A stretch of DNA of 64,000 nt from Moniliella sp. 'wahieum'. Taxonomy: Eukaryota > Basidiomycota > Moniliellomycetes > Moniliellales > Moniliellaceae. The stretch spans positions 1,267,816 through 1,331,815 of the forward strand of contig RSEE01000003.1 in the NCBI GenBank assembly GCA_003971905.1. The letters run 5' to 3'. The translations under genes were made by a program, and so were the position numbers. Every line of letters begins with the position of its first letter. Within the stretch, counting starts at the first letter, position 1. The notes under the pieces are model-generated. The model made no database searches. It was not told the origin of the DNA and saw only the letters and a program-made list of their open reading frames with translations. This document shows, in pieces, positions 21,037 through 33,373 of the stretch.

Positions 21037-23858
21037 TTATCCACGCGTTGGCATCAACATTTAGTTATTCCATTTCTCAGGATGCTACACGGTAGGAGGT
21101 GCCAGCGTGCTTCCGTTCTATTCGACCCCCCCCCCCCTGGCTGTACATGAGAGCTCCGGTGCCTCGAATCAAAACCTTTTGAAGTAGAGGTATAGTAGTA
21201 AGGAGGAACCCTTGCCCAAAAGACATGTTGATCACGGATGCAGAAGAGTTTGGGGACCACTTCGGGAGTCCGTCTCCCTGAATATAGGAGGCTATATAGC
21301 TCTTATATGCCAGAAGATGTGACAATGTAATTGTGGTCACCAGAATGTGGACAAGCGACACCACACCCTACCGGCTTGCGCTCGACGAAAAATCCAAAAA
21401 ACTATGCATGGTTTCCACTCGGGTTTCAGTCTCGTTTCCTGACTCGGATCCGCTTTGCCCTTGATCCTCGCCTCGTCTCTCATTCGAGCCTCTTGTGATT
21501 GGTCCTCACTTTTCTCCTTGATCGTTCCCCTTTCGCTGTATGTAGACCTGTTGGCCTTTCCTTTTTTATTATTCCCCTTTCTTCTATAAAACATCTGCCC
21601 AATGGTATAGCCTAAGTCGCCCACCCTTCTTTTCCTCTCACTCTTCTTCTAGGTGACTCCACTCTACAAGAACCACCTTTCGATCAGTCGTCTTTCTTCT
21701 ATCGGAGCCCCGCTTGCTCGTCCGACCCCTAACGTGAAAACCTTCTCCTTGTAGACACTGCCTGGCTCTGTCCGACGAACAGTAATGCACCAACATCTCT
21801 CCGGGTAGCATCCCATGCACTGTCCACACTTGACTCGTCACGTTTGTAACCTTTTTTTGGTACCTGGCATGCTCATCACTTCCATGATCCCACAATTTGG
21901 ACCGTTCTTCCTTTCCCTCCTATAATAGTGACTACGCGCATGAGACGAGGAGCGCACTCCTATTTCGGGGGTTCCCTTGACGCCGGAAAAAAGGACGGGA
22001 CTTGGTCGGCCACGCATCCTTCTCCAGGATGTTCTTGCTGCCGTGCGTGTCGGGCTGACGATTGTGACTCTCCGAAGGTGAATCTCTATAGTGAATACTG
22101 TATCATCGACCGATAGAGCTTACAAAGAAAGGCTACGCCTCACCCGACCTCCCAAGGGAATCGCGCGCAGAGCAGGACCCTCTGACCCTTCATCCGATCC
22201 ACATATACCCAAGGCAGCGTGTGTGGCTACCAATGAACGTGGTGGGCACCTGAGCGGTGAACCATATCCATTGTGACTCGGTATTTTATTCTTTCCAGAT
22301 CCCAAACATCTTGCTCGCCGTCTTGATGGCATAGTACTCTGGCGTCGTCGGAACCAAAGGAAGAAGGGTTCTTGGAGCGTCCCAGATACTTGGCGTTCTT
22401 TTGTTGCATTCAGTTTGTTTTCCAACAGTATAAGCAGCCCTTTCTCTCTGGGGTGCCAATGGGCAGTGCGATCGTGTACCACCCCCGATACGCTACTTTT
22501 TGCTCTTGTGTTCCCGAGGAGTCTTTCGTGTGGACCACCTCTATTCCTGATCCTCCGAATGATCCAGGTCGATCACAAGGGTAATACTCCTCTTTCTCGG
22601 GATCATCGTGAAGCTTATGTAGGTTTGCTGAGGGCGATGAGGTACTGAGAACACTGCTGCGGTCCCTCGGCTTGACAGCTGATCGCGCTAGGCCCCTGCC
22701 CAATTGCCCACCGATGCATCCTTTATGCCTTGGACAAGTCCTACTCGAGTCATGTTCCGGGAAAAGGTAGTATTCGTGACAGCGTCCAGTTGTGGGGAAT
22801 ATCATGATGCAAACTCAACAAGTGAGCCAAACGCTGTGGAGAATATTCATCCATACATCAGGCGACGAGAGCTCCGAGACGCACTCTCTGTGCGCAACAT
22901 TTTTTGAGCTGAGTATCGTATCGTACACATACAATCCATCCAGCTATTCGTTGACACATTGTAGCCAAATCTCTTGCCGAGAAGTCCGGCAGCCTGCATA
23001 AGATCCGCGACGAGATCGACCTGGCTGCGGAACAAGGAGATCAGAAGGAAAAAAAAACATCAGAGTTCCTAGCAGGTTGAGGAGGGACAGAAGGGACCTT
23101 GACCACACGTACGAGACCCACCCCGGTAGCTCAGCATCCCCCGGGCCAAAGGACCAAAGGAGACTTCTCCATATAGACAAACAAAACGTTAAGAAAAGGG
23201 ACAATGAAACCAGAATTTTAAACAAAGGGGAAAAGGGCCAAATAGAATTGCTGACGGTTTCAATGATGTCCCCATTTATACAGAGCATCCCGAAGAATAC
23301 CATCTGCCTAGCTTGTGTTGCCAACACCGCTTGTTAGCTAGGCGCTGGCAGCACCTCTAACCGAAAAGGATATATTGCCCTGTCTCTTCGTTGTGTAATA
23401 CCGTGCGATGCGGGAATGCCATCCCTCGTGCTGTGGCTCTGGCTCCAGCAGATGATGCATCACGTGATGCCGTGCGGCGAGGCGGAGATACGGTGTTGCA
23501 CCGACCGTACCCTCACTCTGTCAGATCTCACCGCCTCCCCGAGACAGCATGAACGCATGCGTCGAGCGTGCGCACCGGCCACTGCCCCCGTGGCCGCCGC
23601 CCGTTGGAAGCTGCTCGAAGCGTGGCGGGCGGCGGCACCCCGGCACGGGGGCAGTGGCCTGGCCGCCACCCCGCCAGTGCTCTTCTGCCGCCGTTCGGGG
23701 CTTCCCGCACTCGGCCTTCGGCCACAGTCGATTGCACCCGCTCCTCCTTATTTCCTCCAGCGCACACGACAGCCACAGCCACCTCCGTGTCACCACCTCT
23801 ACCACCACCACCACCACTCTCGCACCGCGTATACCCACACACACATCGCACTCCTATC
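21037..23858. other. Long intergenic region, possible relic sequence
   Basis: No intact gene is found here. Minus-strand frames between about 21340 and 22800 have moderately protein-like stretches rich in Lys, Arg and Gln but no motif I can assign. They may be remains of a transposable element. A C10 run lies at 21127-21136. The last 400 bases are the GC-rich promoter and 5' leader of the DnaJ gene. Confidence 0.4.
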
Positions 23859-25142
23859 ATGGTCAAGTGAGTATCCGCCCTCCCCCCTGTCTCCGCCTCC
23901 TGTGCGCGCAGCGCTGACCCGTGCTGCTCTCCAGGGAAACCAAACTCTACGACATGCTCGGTGTCGCGCCCGACGCTTCTGAGGCCGAGCTCAAGAAGGC
24001 CTACCGCAAAAAGGCCCTGTCGGCCCACCCGGACAAGGGCGGCGACCCGGAAGTGTTCAAGGAAATCACTTCCGCCTACGATGTCCTGTCCGATTCGGAG
24101 AAGCGCGACCTGTACGACCGCTTTGGTGAGGAGGGCCTCAAGGACGCGGCGGCATGGGCGGCATGGACCCCTCTGACCTGTTTTCTCAGCTCTTTGGCGG
24201 TCGTGGCGGCATGTTCGGTGCTGGGTCTGGCCGTCCGCAGGGCCCCGCAAGGGCAAGGACCTTGTGCACCGCATCAAGGTCTCGCTCGAGGAGCTGTACA
24301 ATGGCAAAACGACCAAGCTTGCGCTGCAGAAGCATGTGATTTGCAAGGCTTGCAAAGGTTTGGGTGGCAAAGAGGGTGCGGTTAAGACTTGCTCCGGCTG
24401 CCATGGCCAGGGCGTCAAGTTTGTCATGCGCCAGATGGGTCCGATGATCCAGCAGCTTCAACAGACCTGCCCGACTGTGACGGCACGGGAGAGATCATTG
24501 ATCCCAAGAACAAGTGCAAGGTGTGCAATGGCAAGAAGGTGACGCCTGAGCGCAAGGTGCTTGAGGTTCGGATTGACAAGGGTATGGAAGATGGTCAACA
24601 GATCACGTTCAAGGAGGAGGCCGACCAAGCCCCCAACACCATCCCTGGTGATGTGGTGATTGTGGTAGATGAAAAGCCTCACCCCCGCTTTAAGCGGAGG
24701 AAGAACGACCTGGTGACGGATGTGCAGATTGACCTCCTTACCGCTCTCGGTGGGGGGCAGGTCAACATCCCCCACCTCGACGACCACGCGTTGGCGATTG
24801 AGATTCCGCGCGGCGAGGTGGTGAAGCCGGGGGAGACTAAGGTCCTGCGTGGACAGGGTATGCCCTCTTATCGACACCACGAGATGGGCGACTTGTACGT
24901 CAACGTGTCTGTCACGTTCCCCGACTCGATCCCGGAGGACAAGATTGCCTTCTTGGAGAAGGCGCTGCCGCCTCGCAGCGCGCGCGGAGAATGTGGGCAA
25001 AGACGTTGATCTCGAGCCTGTCGTGATGGAGGACATGGACGAGCGCGAAGAACGCAACGCGCGGCAACCAATGGCGATGTGGATATGGACGGACGAGGAT
25101 GAGGATGGGGCTGGGCCGCAGGTTCAGTGTGCCCAATCTTAA
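23859..25142 (+). CDS. YDJ1: Class A DnaJ (Hsp40) co-chaperone, Ydj1 type
   Basis: The protein stimulates the ATPase of cytosolic Hsp70 and hands it unfolded clients. The first exon encodes only MV and part of K; an intron at 23867-23934 (68 bases, GTGAGT to CAG, CTGAC) leads to [13 protein letters not shown]. The J domain with HPD ([10 protein letters not shown]) is followed by a Gly-rich segment with [13 protein letters not shown]. Four zinc-finger repeats follow: [24 protein letters not shown] (after repair) and CKVCNGKK. Substrate domains with [11 protein letters not shown] and PHPRFKR come next. The C-terminus VQCAQS is a farnesylation CaaX box. At least four one-base losses (near 24150 G, 24245 C, 24470 C, 24985 G) and further shifts near 25065-25100 break the frame. 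The family is certain. Confidence 0.9.
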
Positions 25143-25537
25143 GTCCTCCCCCGGACCTGATTTGCCCTCTATTGTAGCCCTTTCCCCTTTATCCCTAACT
25201 CACAACGGGCGATGTCTATTCTTGGGATCTCGTGGCTCCATTGCCTCCGTCCTTCCAATCCCTTTCAATCCGGATCTGCCCCCACCTCCCTTCAATCCCC
25301 TTGTATGCACCTTCCCAGTTTCTGTACTCTTGGCATGTGACCACCCGACGGACAATGACTAGCATCGCCCCTTCTCACTCGGCAACGAGGACGTAGTATA
25401 CTTCTAGAACAGGATAGAACATGAAGCTCACGGCAAAGTGGATCATATTGCTTGGGCCGGGGGGGTGAGCAGAGATCAGCCCGACGCGGGAGGGGGAAGC
25501 TACCCGATGGATCACATAGGGCGCGTGCCACACCCTC
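25143..25537. other. Convergent 3' intergenic region
   Basis: Roughly 395 bases between two genes that end toward each other. It presumably contains both polyadenylation regions. No gene is seen. Confidence 0.5.
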
Positions 25538-26005
25538 TCACACCCCAAGGATCGTGTTTATCCTCGGTCGAATGCTTCGATCCGGATCGGCATCTCGGGC
25601 GTGTAGAACGGGTTGCGCATCACTGTATCCGCATACGCTTCGTAGCATCCTTGAAGCAGCGTCGGCGGCGGCTGGTGCAGCACGGGCACCGGCACCGCAT
25701 CCGCCCCGGGCCGCGGGGTGAGAATGACAAACTTGACGCCCGTCGGGGTCGCCAGCAGGGCCAAATCAAAGTCCGACGCTTGGAGTTGGGTCATGCCCCC
25801 GTCCCCGCCTGTCGCAGCAGCAGCAGCGTGTGTGGCGTGCGCCTTCTGCGCCGCCGCTTCGTCCGGCGCCAGGACGCGCCGTGATGGCGTGCACGCCATG
25901 CAATGTGCCAGCCAAGACGAGGGCGTCGTTGGACGACAGGTGCGGCTGCGGCCCCACCAGAGTAGATCAGCCCACCGGCCTTGTTGATGATCCAGGTGTT
26001 GCCAT
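25538..26005 (-). CDS. TRS23: TRAPP complex subunit, Trs23/TRAPPC4 (sybindin) type
   Basis: Trs23 is a core subunit of the TRAPP exchange factor for the Rab GTPase Ypt1 at the Golgi. The start at 26005 with one base restored reads MA-TWIINKAGGLIYS, the classic N-terminus of the family. SSNDALVLAGTLHGVHAIT, TGVKFVILT and YADTVMRNPFYTPEMPIRIEAFD follow, all hallmark segments of the longin-like fold. The literal frame stops just after FDRG at 25558; one more G gives GINTILGV and a stop at 25538. Other frame shifts near 25960 and 25875 are equivalent to one extra or two missing bases. An Ala/His-rich loop (about residues 60-80) is longer than in human TRAPPC4. Confidence 0.75.
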
Positions 26006-26187
26006 GGCGCAGCGGGGGAAGGAGAAATGGTGTGGTGGCGGGGCAGGCAGACGGGCTGGGGCTGTGTGGTGGAGTGGAGTGGAGGCGGCGGCGACGGGCC
26101 AAGCCAAGGCTACAACGTGGCAATGGGTCGCAGAACGAATGCGTAAGCGTCTATTGTTAAGTACACCGGAAGACCCTCAGTCACTTC

Positions 26188-26271
26188 GGGTACGTGTGTA
26201 GTGGTATCATGCTTCCTTTGGGTATAGCTCCCACCATGGAAGAGGTCCTCGGTTCAATCCGGGCGTACCCT
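26188..26271 (+). tRNA. tRNA-Pro(TGG) with intron
   Basis: Acceptor strands GGGTACG (26188-26194) and CGTACCC (26264-26270) pair perfectly. The anticodon stem CTTCC/GGAAG encloses TTTGGG, giving anticodon TGG with G37, then an intron of about 14 bases and the closing T. The T arm reads CTCGG TTCAATC CGGG and is one base short on its 3' strand, and the D arm is also one base short. Both are consistent with dropped bases. A T7 run at 26274-26280 serves as terminator. Confidence 0.8.
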
Positions 26272-26556
26272 CCTTTTTTTGTTGTTTTCCCGAGTGCGCC
26301 ATTGGAACCACACCAGGGCTTGCGCAGTTACAGCCATTGCGCCCGCTGTGGTTACTAATTGCTCACGCGAGCCCTCAGGGTTGGAGATGGAATGGGACCT
26401 GGGCAGATTCAATGGGCTACGTATGCTGTGGGCGAGGGGATGCCGGTGGAGGGGACAATAAGGGGAGAAGGGGTGTCGTCGCCATAGTATACATGTGGCA
26501 AGGGGGTGCTGCCGTGAGGCAGGGGAGGGAGATAGGAGGTGGGGATATATAGCGGC

Positions 26557-29267
26557 TACAGGCTGCGCCCATGTCACGCAGGACGGCGCGCTGCTTCTGG
26601 AGCTGCATCGGGAAGCCGTGGAAGGCCATGGTGAACGTGCCTCCGCCCCGCGCTGAGGGCGCGCAGGCGCGACGAGTACGCCACCAGGTTGCTTAGCGGC
26701 GCCCGCGCCAGAATCACCGACTTGTCGCCCGATTGCGACAGCGTATCCCCGGCCGCAAGCGACGTGTGGATGAGCTCGGGGGGCAGGTAGACCTGGTCCA
26801 GCGCCTTGGCCGTCCCCACCGCCCCGTCACCCGCAACCTGGGCAATGTCGACCACTTCGCCCTGCTGCGCGCCCGTCAGGTCGCCCACCACTGCCCCACC
26901 GCCCCCGAGGGCAGCGCGACGGTGACGTCCATGTAGGGCTCGAGCAGGACCGGCTCGCCCTTCTGCAGAGCAGAGCGGATGGCACGGCTGACACACGCCT
27001 GCAGCGCAGCTGGCGGTGTCATTTCTTCCCCAAACGTCTCGACGCTGTGCACACGCACCTTGACCTTCACCACCGCACTCCCACTCAGCGGCCCACGCAG
27101 CAGAGCCGCACGCACCCCGCCCGAAGCGCACGCTCGACCCGTGCCACAGGTGAATCAGCGTCCAGCTCATCGGTTTCGTCCGCGGGGTCTTCGCTGGTCT
27201 CGGTCAAGTTGGCATCAGTAAGATCAACCTCCACCACGTTTTCCCTGCGGGCCGCGGCGGCGGCCGTGGCCTCGTCTACGTCCTCGGGTTCAGGCAGCGG
27301 TTCAATCTCCACCACACACGCCGCCTTCATGGGACGCCCGCCGATCGGACGGTCGAGAAGCTGAGCCTGCTGGACCGGCTGCTGGATCGTCTCACGGTAC
27401 GAAACGCGAATGTCACCCAACGAAGCACGTGCCTTGAACTCGTCGCGTAACCTGCCCCTGGCAATGTCCAGGTGCAGTTCGCCCATGCCACTCAGGGTCG
27501 ACTGGCCACTGCCCGCACCGTCGCCCGAGATGGACTGATCATCGAGCCTGAGGGAAGGATCGGTCCGTACCAACATGGCCAAGGCCGTCTGCAAGTCCTT
27601 TTCATCCGCCTTGCCACGCGGTGCAATCGACATGCTAAACACGGGCGGCGGGATGGTGATCCGGGGCAGCTCAAGCTACGCAGCGCCATCGGAGGCGCTT
27701 GGGCGTGGGACTTCTTGGATCCTTTGACCGCCAGCGCTTGTTTCTCATCAATCAATGTGTCTCCCGTCGCTGTCTCCGACAGGCCGACCACCACACCAAT
27801 TTGACCGGCTTGCAACGAATTCACTTCCACGTAGGCATCGCATAGGGAAGGAAGATCTTGGACATGCGTTCGCGTGTCTGGGTACGGGTGTTGAAGAGGG
27901 TGCTGGACGACAGCAGCGTGCCACTGTACACGCGCACAAACGTTTGCACACCCATCTGCGGGGTCCAAACCACCTTGAATGCCAACAGGCTGAGATAGGG
28001 ATCGGTACGGGCGACAACGAATGACTCCCGGGCAGGAGGTTGGGCCGCCACCGCATTTCGTGCAGCGCGTTTCTCTTTGGCTGACTTGGGCGCCTCGAGC
28101 AGCGGAAGGCCCGTTGCCTGCACGGGGGGACGGTCGGTGGGAGAAGGAAGAAAGTCGGCAATACCATCCAACAAGGGCTGGATGCCAATGTTGCGAGCAC
28201 CCGAGCCACAAAAAACGGGAACAATGCTGCCGGCCAACACTTGGCGCCGAATGGCCCGGCGTAGGCTCGGCTCCGACACCCATGCTGTCCATCTCATCTG
28301 CCATAAGCATTTCCTCCAGCAACTTCATCCACCCCAGCCACCGTTTCGACCAGCGCAGCGCGCGCCTCGGATGCCGACGCATACGCCACGTCGTCCTTGT
28401 GCAGCGGCGCACGGCTTACCACCTCCCCAGCCGGTCCAGCGAACGTCAACCGTTCCATCCGCATCACATCCACCACTCCCGTCAGCGAGACATCCATGCC
28501 GGTCGTGGTATAATCAGGGAGGATGAGGACAACCGGTCGTGGGTGAAGGCCTTTGGCCACAAAGGAGATGAGGCTGCGCCGCAACGAGCTACCGGGACGA
28601 TCGAGCTTGTTGACAAAGAGCAGGTGGGACTTGACCCCGTACCGTTGCGCTTGCGCCCACACGCCTTCCGTTTGTGCCTCGGCGCCCTCGACACCATCGA
28701 GGATGACCACTGAGCCATCCACCACCCGCACCGCGCGCTCCACCTCAATGGTAAAATCAATGTGGCCCGGGGTGTCGACGAGACTGATCGCGGCGCGGCC
28801 GCCGCCTTCTCGCGACCAAAAGACCGGACCCACGGCAGCGCTTTGGATGGTGATGCCCCTTTCGCGCTCGGCCTCGAGGAAATCGGTAATGGTGCTGCCC
28901 TTGTCCACGTCGCCGGGGCGCCAGCGGCGGAGATGGCGCCCATGGGGCGCTGGTCAAGTGCAAGATGCGTTCGGTGCACGTCGTTTTGCCAGCATCAATG
29001 TGGCTATGATGCTAATGTTGCGAATCTCGTCGGGCTTTTCGATGCAGCTTGCGGTCGGCACGGCCTGGGGGGGCGGACGTGGTGAGGGGCGCGGAGGGCG
29101 ACAGGGACAGGGACAGAGACGGCGGGGCGCTGGGCACGGCAGGGGCGAGGGCGGAAGGGCGAGCACGCGCGGAGCGATGGTGGTGGCGAGGTCGGCGGCG
29201 GGGCCAGTGGGGGCCCCGCATGGCGGCGGAGGCTCACGCGGGCGGGCAGGCGCGGGAGGATGCGCAT
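26557..29267 (-). CDS. MEF2: Mitochondrial elongation factor G2 (ribosome recycling GTPase)
   Basis: EF-G2 splits mitochondrial ribosomes after termination together with the recycling factor. The start at 29267 gives an Arg/Pro/Ser-rich leader (MRILPRLPARVSLRRH) suited to mitochondrial import. The GTPase domain then follows: IRNISIIAHIDAGKTT (G1), the EF-G2-like STITDFLEAERERGITIQSAAV (split here by length), DTPGHIDFTIEVERAVRVVDG (G3) and FVNKLDRPG (G4). Domain II appears as GLSETATGDTLID, domain III as VRTDPSLRLDDQS and SGMGELHLDI, domain IV as VSYRETI, and domain V ends near LRDMGAA at about 26557. At least eight frame breaks occur, many mended by one C or G. EF-G2 rather than EF-G1 is preferred from the TITDFL and EAQTEGVW segments. 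Confidence 0.75.
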
Positions 29268-29445
29268 GGAAGGCAGAGACGGAAGGTGGGCTACTTGGTA
29301 AACAACACATCCGTTCTTCCTGCGGCGGAAGAGGCAGCCAGAACAAGCCGGCTTCAACTTTGAAACCAGCCGCCGCGACCCCATCAGCATCAACACCAAC
29401 CCCATCAACATCATCCCCATCGACCCCACCCACACCTCGCCGCGC
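29268..29445. promoter_or_regulatory. Shared divergent promoter
   Basis: Roughly 180 bases separate the divergently transcribed EF-G2 and Rab GAP genes. No TATA box stands out. Confidence 0.35.
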
Positions 29446-31166
29446 TTGGCTGCCATGGCGGCTGCCCCTCCCAGCCAGAGGCCCACCCCCTCCGGACCCG
29501 CTGGACGGCCTCCGCGCCCAGGCACTCGCGCCCGGCGGCTTGGAAGGCTCCGACTTCTTCTCCGCCGCGCGCGCGCCGCCGCGCATGGCTGCGTTTGCTC
29601 CACCTCCCTGGCCCTACTACCGCCTCCCCCATCGAACTGGCCCCGATAGCCCCGGACCCAAGAGCCCCGGCCGCGTCAGCCCGGAACCTTCAGTGACGGT
29701 GCGAGACACAGACTCCTCGTCCGCCAGCGCGCCCCCTCCGTCTGTTCAGCGTCCTCGGCGGATGGCCCGCGCGACGGCCGCTGTGGCTCCCTGCCCTCTC
29801 ACGCCGACGAGCGGCAAGTTCGACTCGACGTTCGCCGCAGTTTTGTATCGGGCTGGATCAGCGATGCCGATCGTCCCGCACGGCGGGGGCAGCTGTACGA
29901 AGTCGTGGTCTGCACCCTGCGTTCCTACCCGGCGCTGGCGTACTACCAAGGCTACCACGACCTCGTCTCTGTCGTGCTCCTGACCGTGGCGCCCGAACTG
30001 GACCAGGCGTACTGTGCCGAGCCCGACATTGAGTGGGAGAACCAGTCTGCCGCTGGTCTTCCCCCGACGAGGCGCGGATGGCCAAGGCAGTCACTGCACG
30101 CATCACACTTCATATCCTGCGCGACCACTTGGCCACCACGTTACCCCCACCATGGCCCACCTCCAGCTGCTCACGCGTGCGGTCCAAACGCAGCCTGCGC
30201 TGAGCACCATCGAGCTGGCCGAGGGTGCCGGGCCGGTGTTTGCCCTGTCCTGGCTGCTGACCTGCTTTGCCCATGACTTGGACTTGGCTTCGTCCCAGCG
30301 CGTCTTGGATGGCGTGTTGGCCTACGGCCCTTCCTTTGTTGTGTGGCTGGCGGTGCAGATGCTTTTGTGTCGCTCTGTCGCAGCTGGAGGAGACGGAGAC
30401 TCCGGCCGACTGGGCCGCCTGGCATGCTGCGCTCCAACAGCTTCCTCGCGTTGTCCCCGACTGGGGCGGAACCGATACAGTGACACTGACACGGAGGAGC
30501 AAGCCGCCCTGTCTCCCACCCGCTCCGTTTCGCTCGACTCGTTTACCTCGTCGCTCAGGGACAGCCCTGCCTCGAGCCCAGGACGAAGACGGAACCTAGC
30601 ACGTGCGCTGGTCGCCAAACCTTCCTCTCTCGCCTTGATCCAGTGGAGCGACCCGGCCGAATCCTTCGAAGACCCCGATGTCACCCTGCCCGACGAGACC
30701 TTACATCGACTCGCTTGCGTCGGCACTCGCTCTGCGCCCGTCTCCTCGACCGCTGTCGCAGCCCCGCCACGCCACCGCCTCAGTCGCGCTGAGCCGTCCT
30801 TCACGCCGCCCGCGACCTGCAGTTGCGCCACCAACCTGCGCTGCAAATTGAAGCCACCATGGGCGCAGCCAGCGTGCTCGTCAGCTGGGACCACACCCTC
30901 GGCCCCACAGCCCCGGCACAGGAGTGGCCCCAGACCGACCAAACCGCTCTCGAGCATCTCCGCCTTCTCCCGCACACGCTCACCCGCCTTGTGCCCCCTC
31001 CTTCGCCTCCCCCCTCTCCCCCTCCTCCGCCCTCTTGCCGTTGACCAAGACCTCCCGCCTACAGCTCCCGTTCCAGGGAGAGTACCTGATGGCAGCAGCC
31101 TTGGTCGCCCTGGTCGCGCTTCTGGTCCGCCTGGTCTGGTGGCGGTTCCCTACCCTGTGGATTTAG
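29446..31166 (+). CDS. GYP8: TBC-domain Rab GAP, TBC1D20/Gyp8 type
   Basis: TBC proteins supply arginine and glutamine fingers that switch Rab GTPases off. The TBC1D20/Gyp8 branch acts on Rab1/Ypt1 at the ER. Visible segments are LDVRRSFVSGW (the arginine-finger region), LRSYPALAYYQGYHDLVSV (the glutamine-finger motif YYQGYHD), a HILRDHLATTL-like helix, and GPVFALSWLLTCFAHDL. These match this branch much better than other TBC families. The C-terminus has one hydrophobic helix (YLMAAALVALVALLVRLVW) ending at 31166, fitting the tail anchor of TBC1D20. At least six frame breaks occur. The start is a guess at the ATG at 29446, because the N-terminal 100 residues cross frames. A Ser/Pro-rich loop lies between the TBC domain and the anchor. 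Confidence 0.65.
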
Positions 31167-31382
31167 ATGATACCCCCGCCCCGCTCCATGATCCTATCCA
31201 TAATCTTATATCGCGTTCAGAGAAAGAGAGTGCAGAACTAAGTGCATTGCATGAAAGACGTCCCCCGGCCCAAAAAAAGGAAGGAAAAAAGTAGAAAGGC
31301 GAGGGGACGGGTATGGCACAGGAACACGAGACACGAGACACGTAGCACAACCAAGCAGCCTCTGCGTACGCCTCGCGTACGC

Positions 31383-33373
31383 CTACGCCTTTGCTTTCCG
31401 CCGCCCGAGCAAGGTGGCCTTGCCCAAGCTCAACTCAAACGGTCCAGACTCGTGGTCGTCGAGGTTGAGCCGAGCAAATCGGTCAACGCCCACGTCTTCC
31501 TTTGCGCTCGTAGGTTCCACTGGATGCGTGGAGTGCGTGGATCGGGGTCGGGTTCGGTCGTAGTTTGGCCTGGGCCTGAGTTGGGCTCCAGCGTTCGTAG
31601 TGGTCGGGTCGGTGGAACCCTTGCGCGTTGGCTCGACGGCATCTGAATCTTCCAACACATTCTCTTCCTCCTCCTCTTCATTTTCCTCGTTCAGCCCAAG
31701 CAGCGCCATGTCTTGCGTGTGCATAGCCCAAGGATTTCCGATGCGCCGCCTCCTCCTCAGCTCGGTGGCAGCGCATAGGACACATCGAACGCCTCTCTCA
31801 ATTGCGTCAGACCCGGACTGGGCAACGCCCGCCGCGGCCCTCGCGTGGCGGCGAGCAAAGGCGAGCCAGCCCGCTTCTTGGTCTCGCTCGGCAGGAATGG
31901 AAGGTGTGATACTGCGCACCGAACGATGGACGGCGCAGGCGAGCGGCCGAGTACGTCGATACCGCCGGACTCTTACTCAGGCGTTCCCAATTCGTCGACG
32001 CGCGTTGCCCGGCGCTCGGTTGCACCACGGATGGGCAAGAAACTCGTCAATGGTGTAGCGTTCTTGGGATCCACAGTGAGCAGGTGCTGAACCAATCTTT
32101 GGCTTCCTCCGACACCTCGTCCACCCGGCGACAGGAACTCATACTCGCCTTGGCCACCTTGCGCATAAGGGGGGTGCTTCGTCGAAAAGGGTGGGAAGCC
32201 ACAGAGAAGCGTGTACAGCACACATCCCAGGCCCACATGTCACACTCTTGCTGTACCGCTGGTCCCGCACAATTTCCGGCGCCGTGTACCCGGCAGTGCC
32301 ACAGGGCGTGGCGGAAACTGTTCCCAACCACCTTGCTCAATCCAAAATCGGCCAACTTGACCCGCCCAATCCCGACCCCCCAACGCCATCGGTAAACACC
32401 CCTTCGTCCGCCTTGCCATCGTCGTACGGACGTGCAGCACGCTGTGTGCCAACCAGACGGATCGGTCGGGGTAAAGGCAATCTCGTCAAACAGCAGATTC
32501 TCGGGCTTAATATCGCGGTGGACCACCCCCTTTCTTCGTGCAGATAGCGGATGGCATGGGCGACTGGGTGATGACGTGGCGAGAGAGCGTTCGGAGAGGT
32601 AGGTAAGCGCCGCAATCCGTTCAAACAGCTCGCCGCCATTCGCCCACTCGAGAATGAGAAAGTAATACTCTTTGCTTTCGCCAAATCCAGCAGACGGATG
32701 ATGCTGGGGTGCCGCAGTTGCGCATGATCTGCACCTCTTTTCAGTACCGACGCGCGCTGCGGCGGCGTGAGCTCAAACTTGCGCCACAGCCTTGACCGCC
32801 ACATCCGCCCCGCTGCGCCGGTCCCGCGCATGGTACACATTGCTAAACGCCCCCTCGCCCAGCTTGGACGAAGAATGTAGTTGACCATGCAGGCTGCAGT
32901 GAACTTGGGCAGGTTGCGCGCCGCCGACAGACGCTCGTCCTGGACCAGCTTCTCGGCTAGCTCGCGGTGGCCCGGACCAGCAGGTTGGCGGGAATGCTCC
33001 AGCTTGCCATTGTCGACGCGCGACACGCGGGACGAGAGGGTGGAGATGGAGGTGCGCTTGGGATCGCGCTTCTCCTCTGTCGAGGGCAGCACCGCACCGG
33101 CGGGCAGGAGGTGTGGGGGGCGCGGGGCATCGGTCGAACGCGACTCGGGGAGCGAGTTGACAGCAGAGAGGAGCGAGCGTGGCCGACACTGCCGCGGCTG
33201 CCGCGCGTGCGGCGGACGGCGGACGAGAGTTTTGGGGATGGAGGAGTGGCGGCGGGTGCGGGGCTCGGGATGGGGGTCGCCGGGAGGAAGTTCGTCGCCG
33301 CTGTCGTCGCTGTCGCGAGGGCGCTCTCGTCGCGGCGGGCGTTGCGGAGGGCAAGCTTGAGGCCGCCGAGCAT
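31383..33373 (-). CDS. SRK1: Rck2/Srk1-type Ser/Thr protein kinase
   Basis: These CaMK-group kinases act downstream of stress MAP kinases. The start at 33373 gives MLGGLKLALRNARRDESAL and a long Ser/Pro/Arg-rich leader. The kinase domain begins at about 32880 with YILRPKLGEGAFSNVYHARD after repair (glycine loop) and VAVKAV (lysine). The catalytic VHRDIKPENLLFDE lies near 32520, DFG within VKLADFGLSKVV near 32360, and CGTAGYTAPEIV near 32295. LGCVLYTLLCGFPPF and GEYEFLSPWW-like segments follow, typical of the Rck2/Srk1/Cmk2 set. The C-terminus carries acidic EENEEEEEE and ends FELSLGKATLLGRRKAKA, a family tail that includes a basic docking-like motif. At least six frame breaks occur within conserved motifs. 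Which of the closely related subfamilies it belongs to is less certain than the kinase call. Confidence 0.75.

Noticed and set aside
20664-21095. 126-129-residue open frames on both strands
   Set aside because: They are translations of the GGAGA repeat with no independent coding evidence.
489-33373. Programmed ribosomal frameshifting as the cause of the breaks
   Set aside because: Breaks are numerous, lie at different positions without a shared slippery site or following structure, and affect proteins not known to use recoding.
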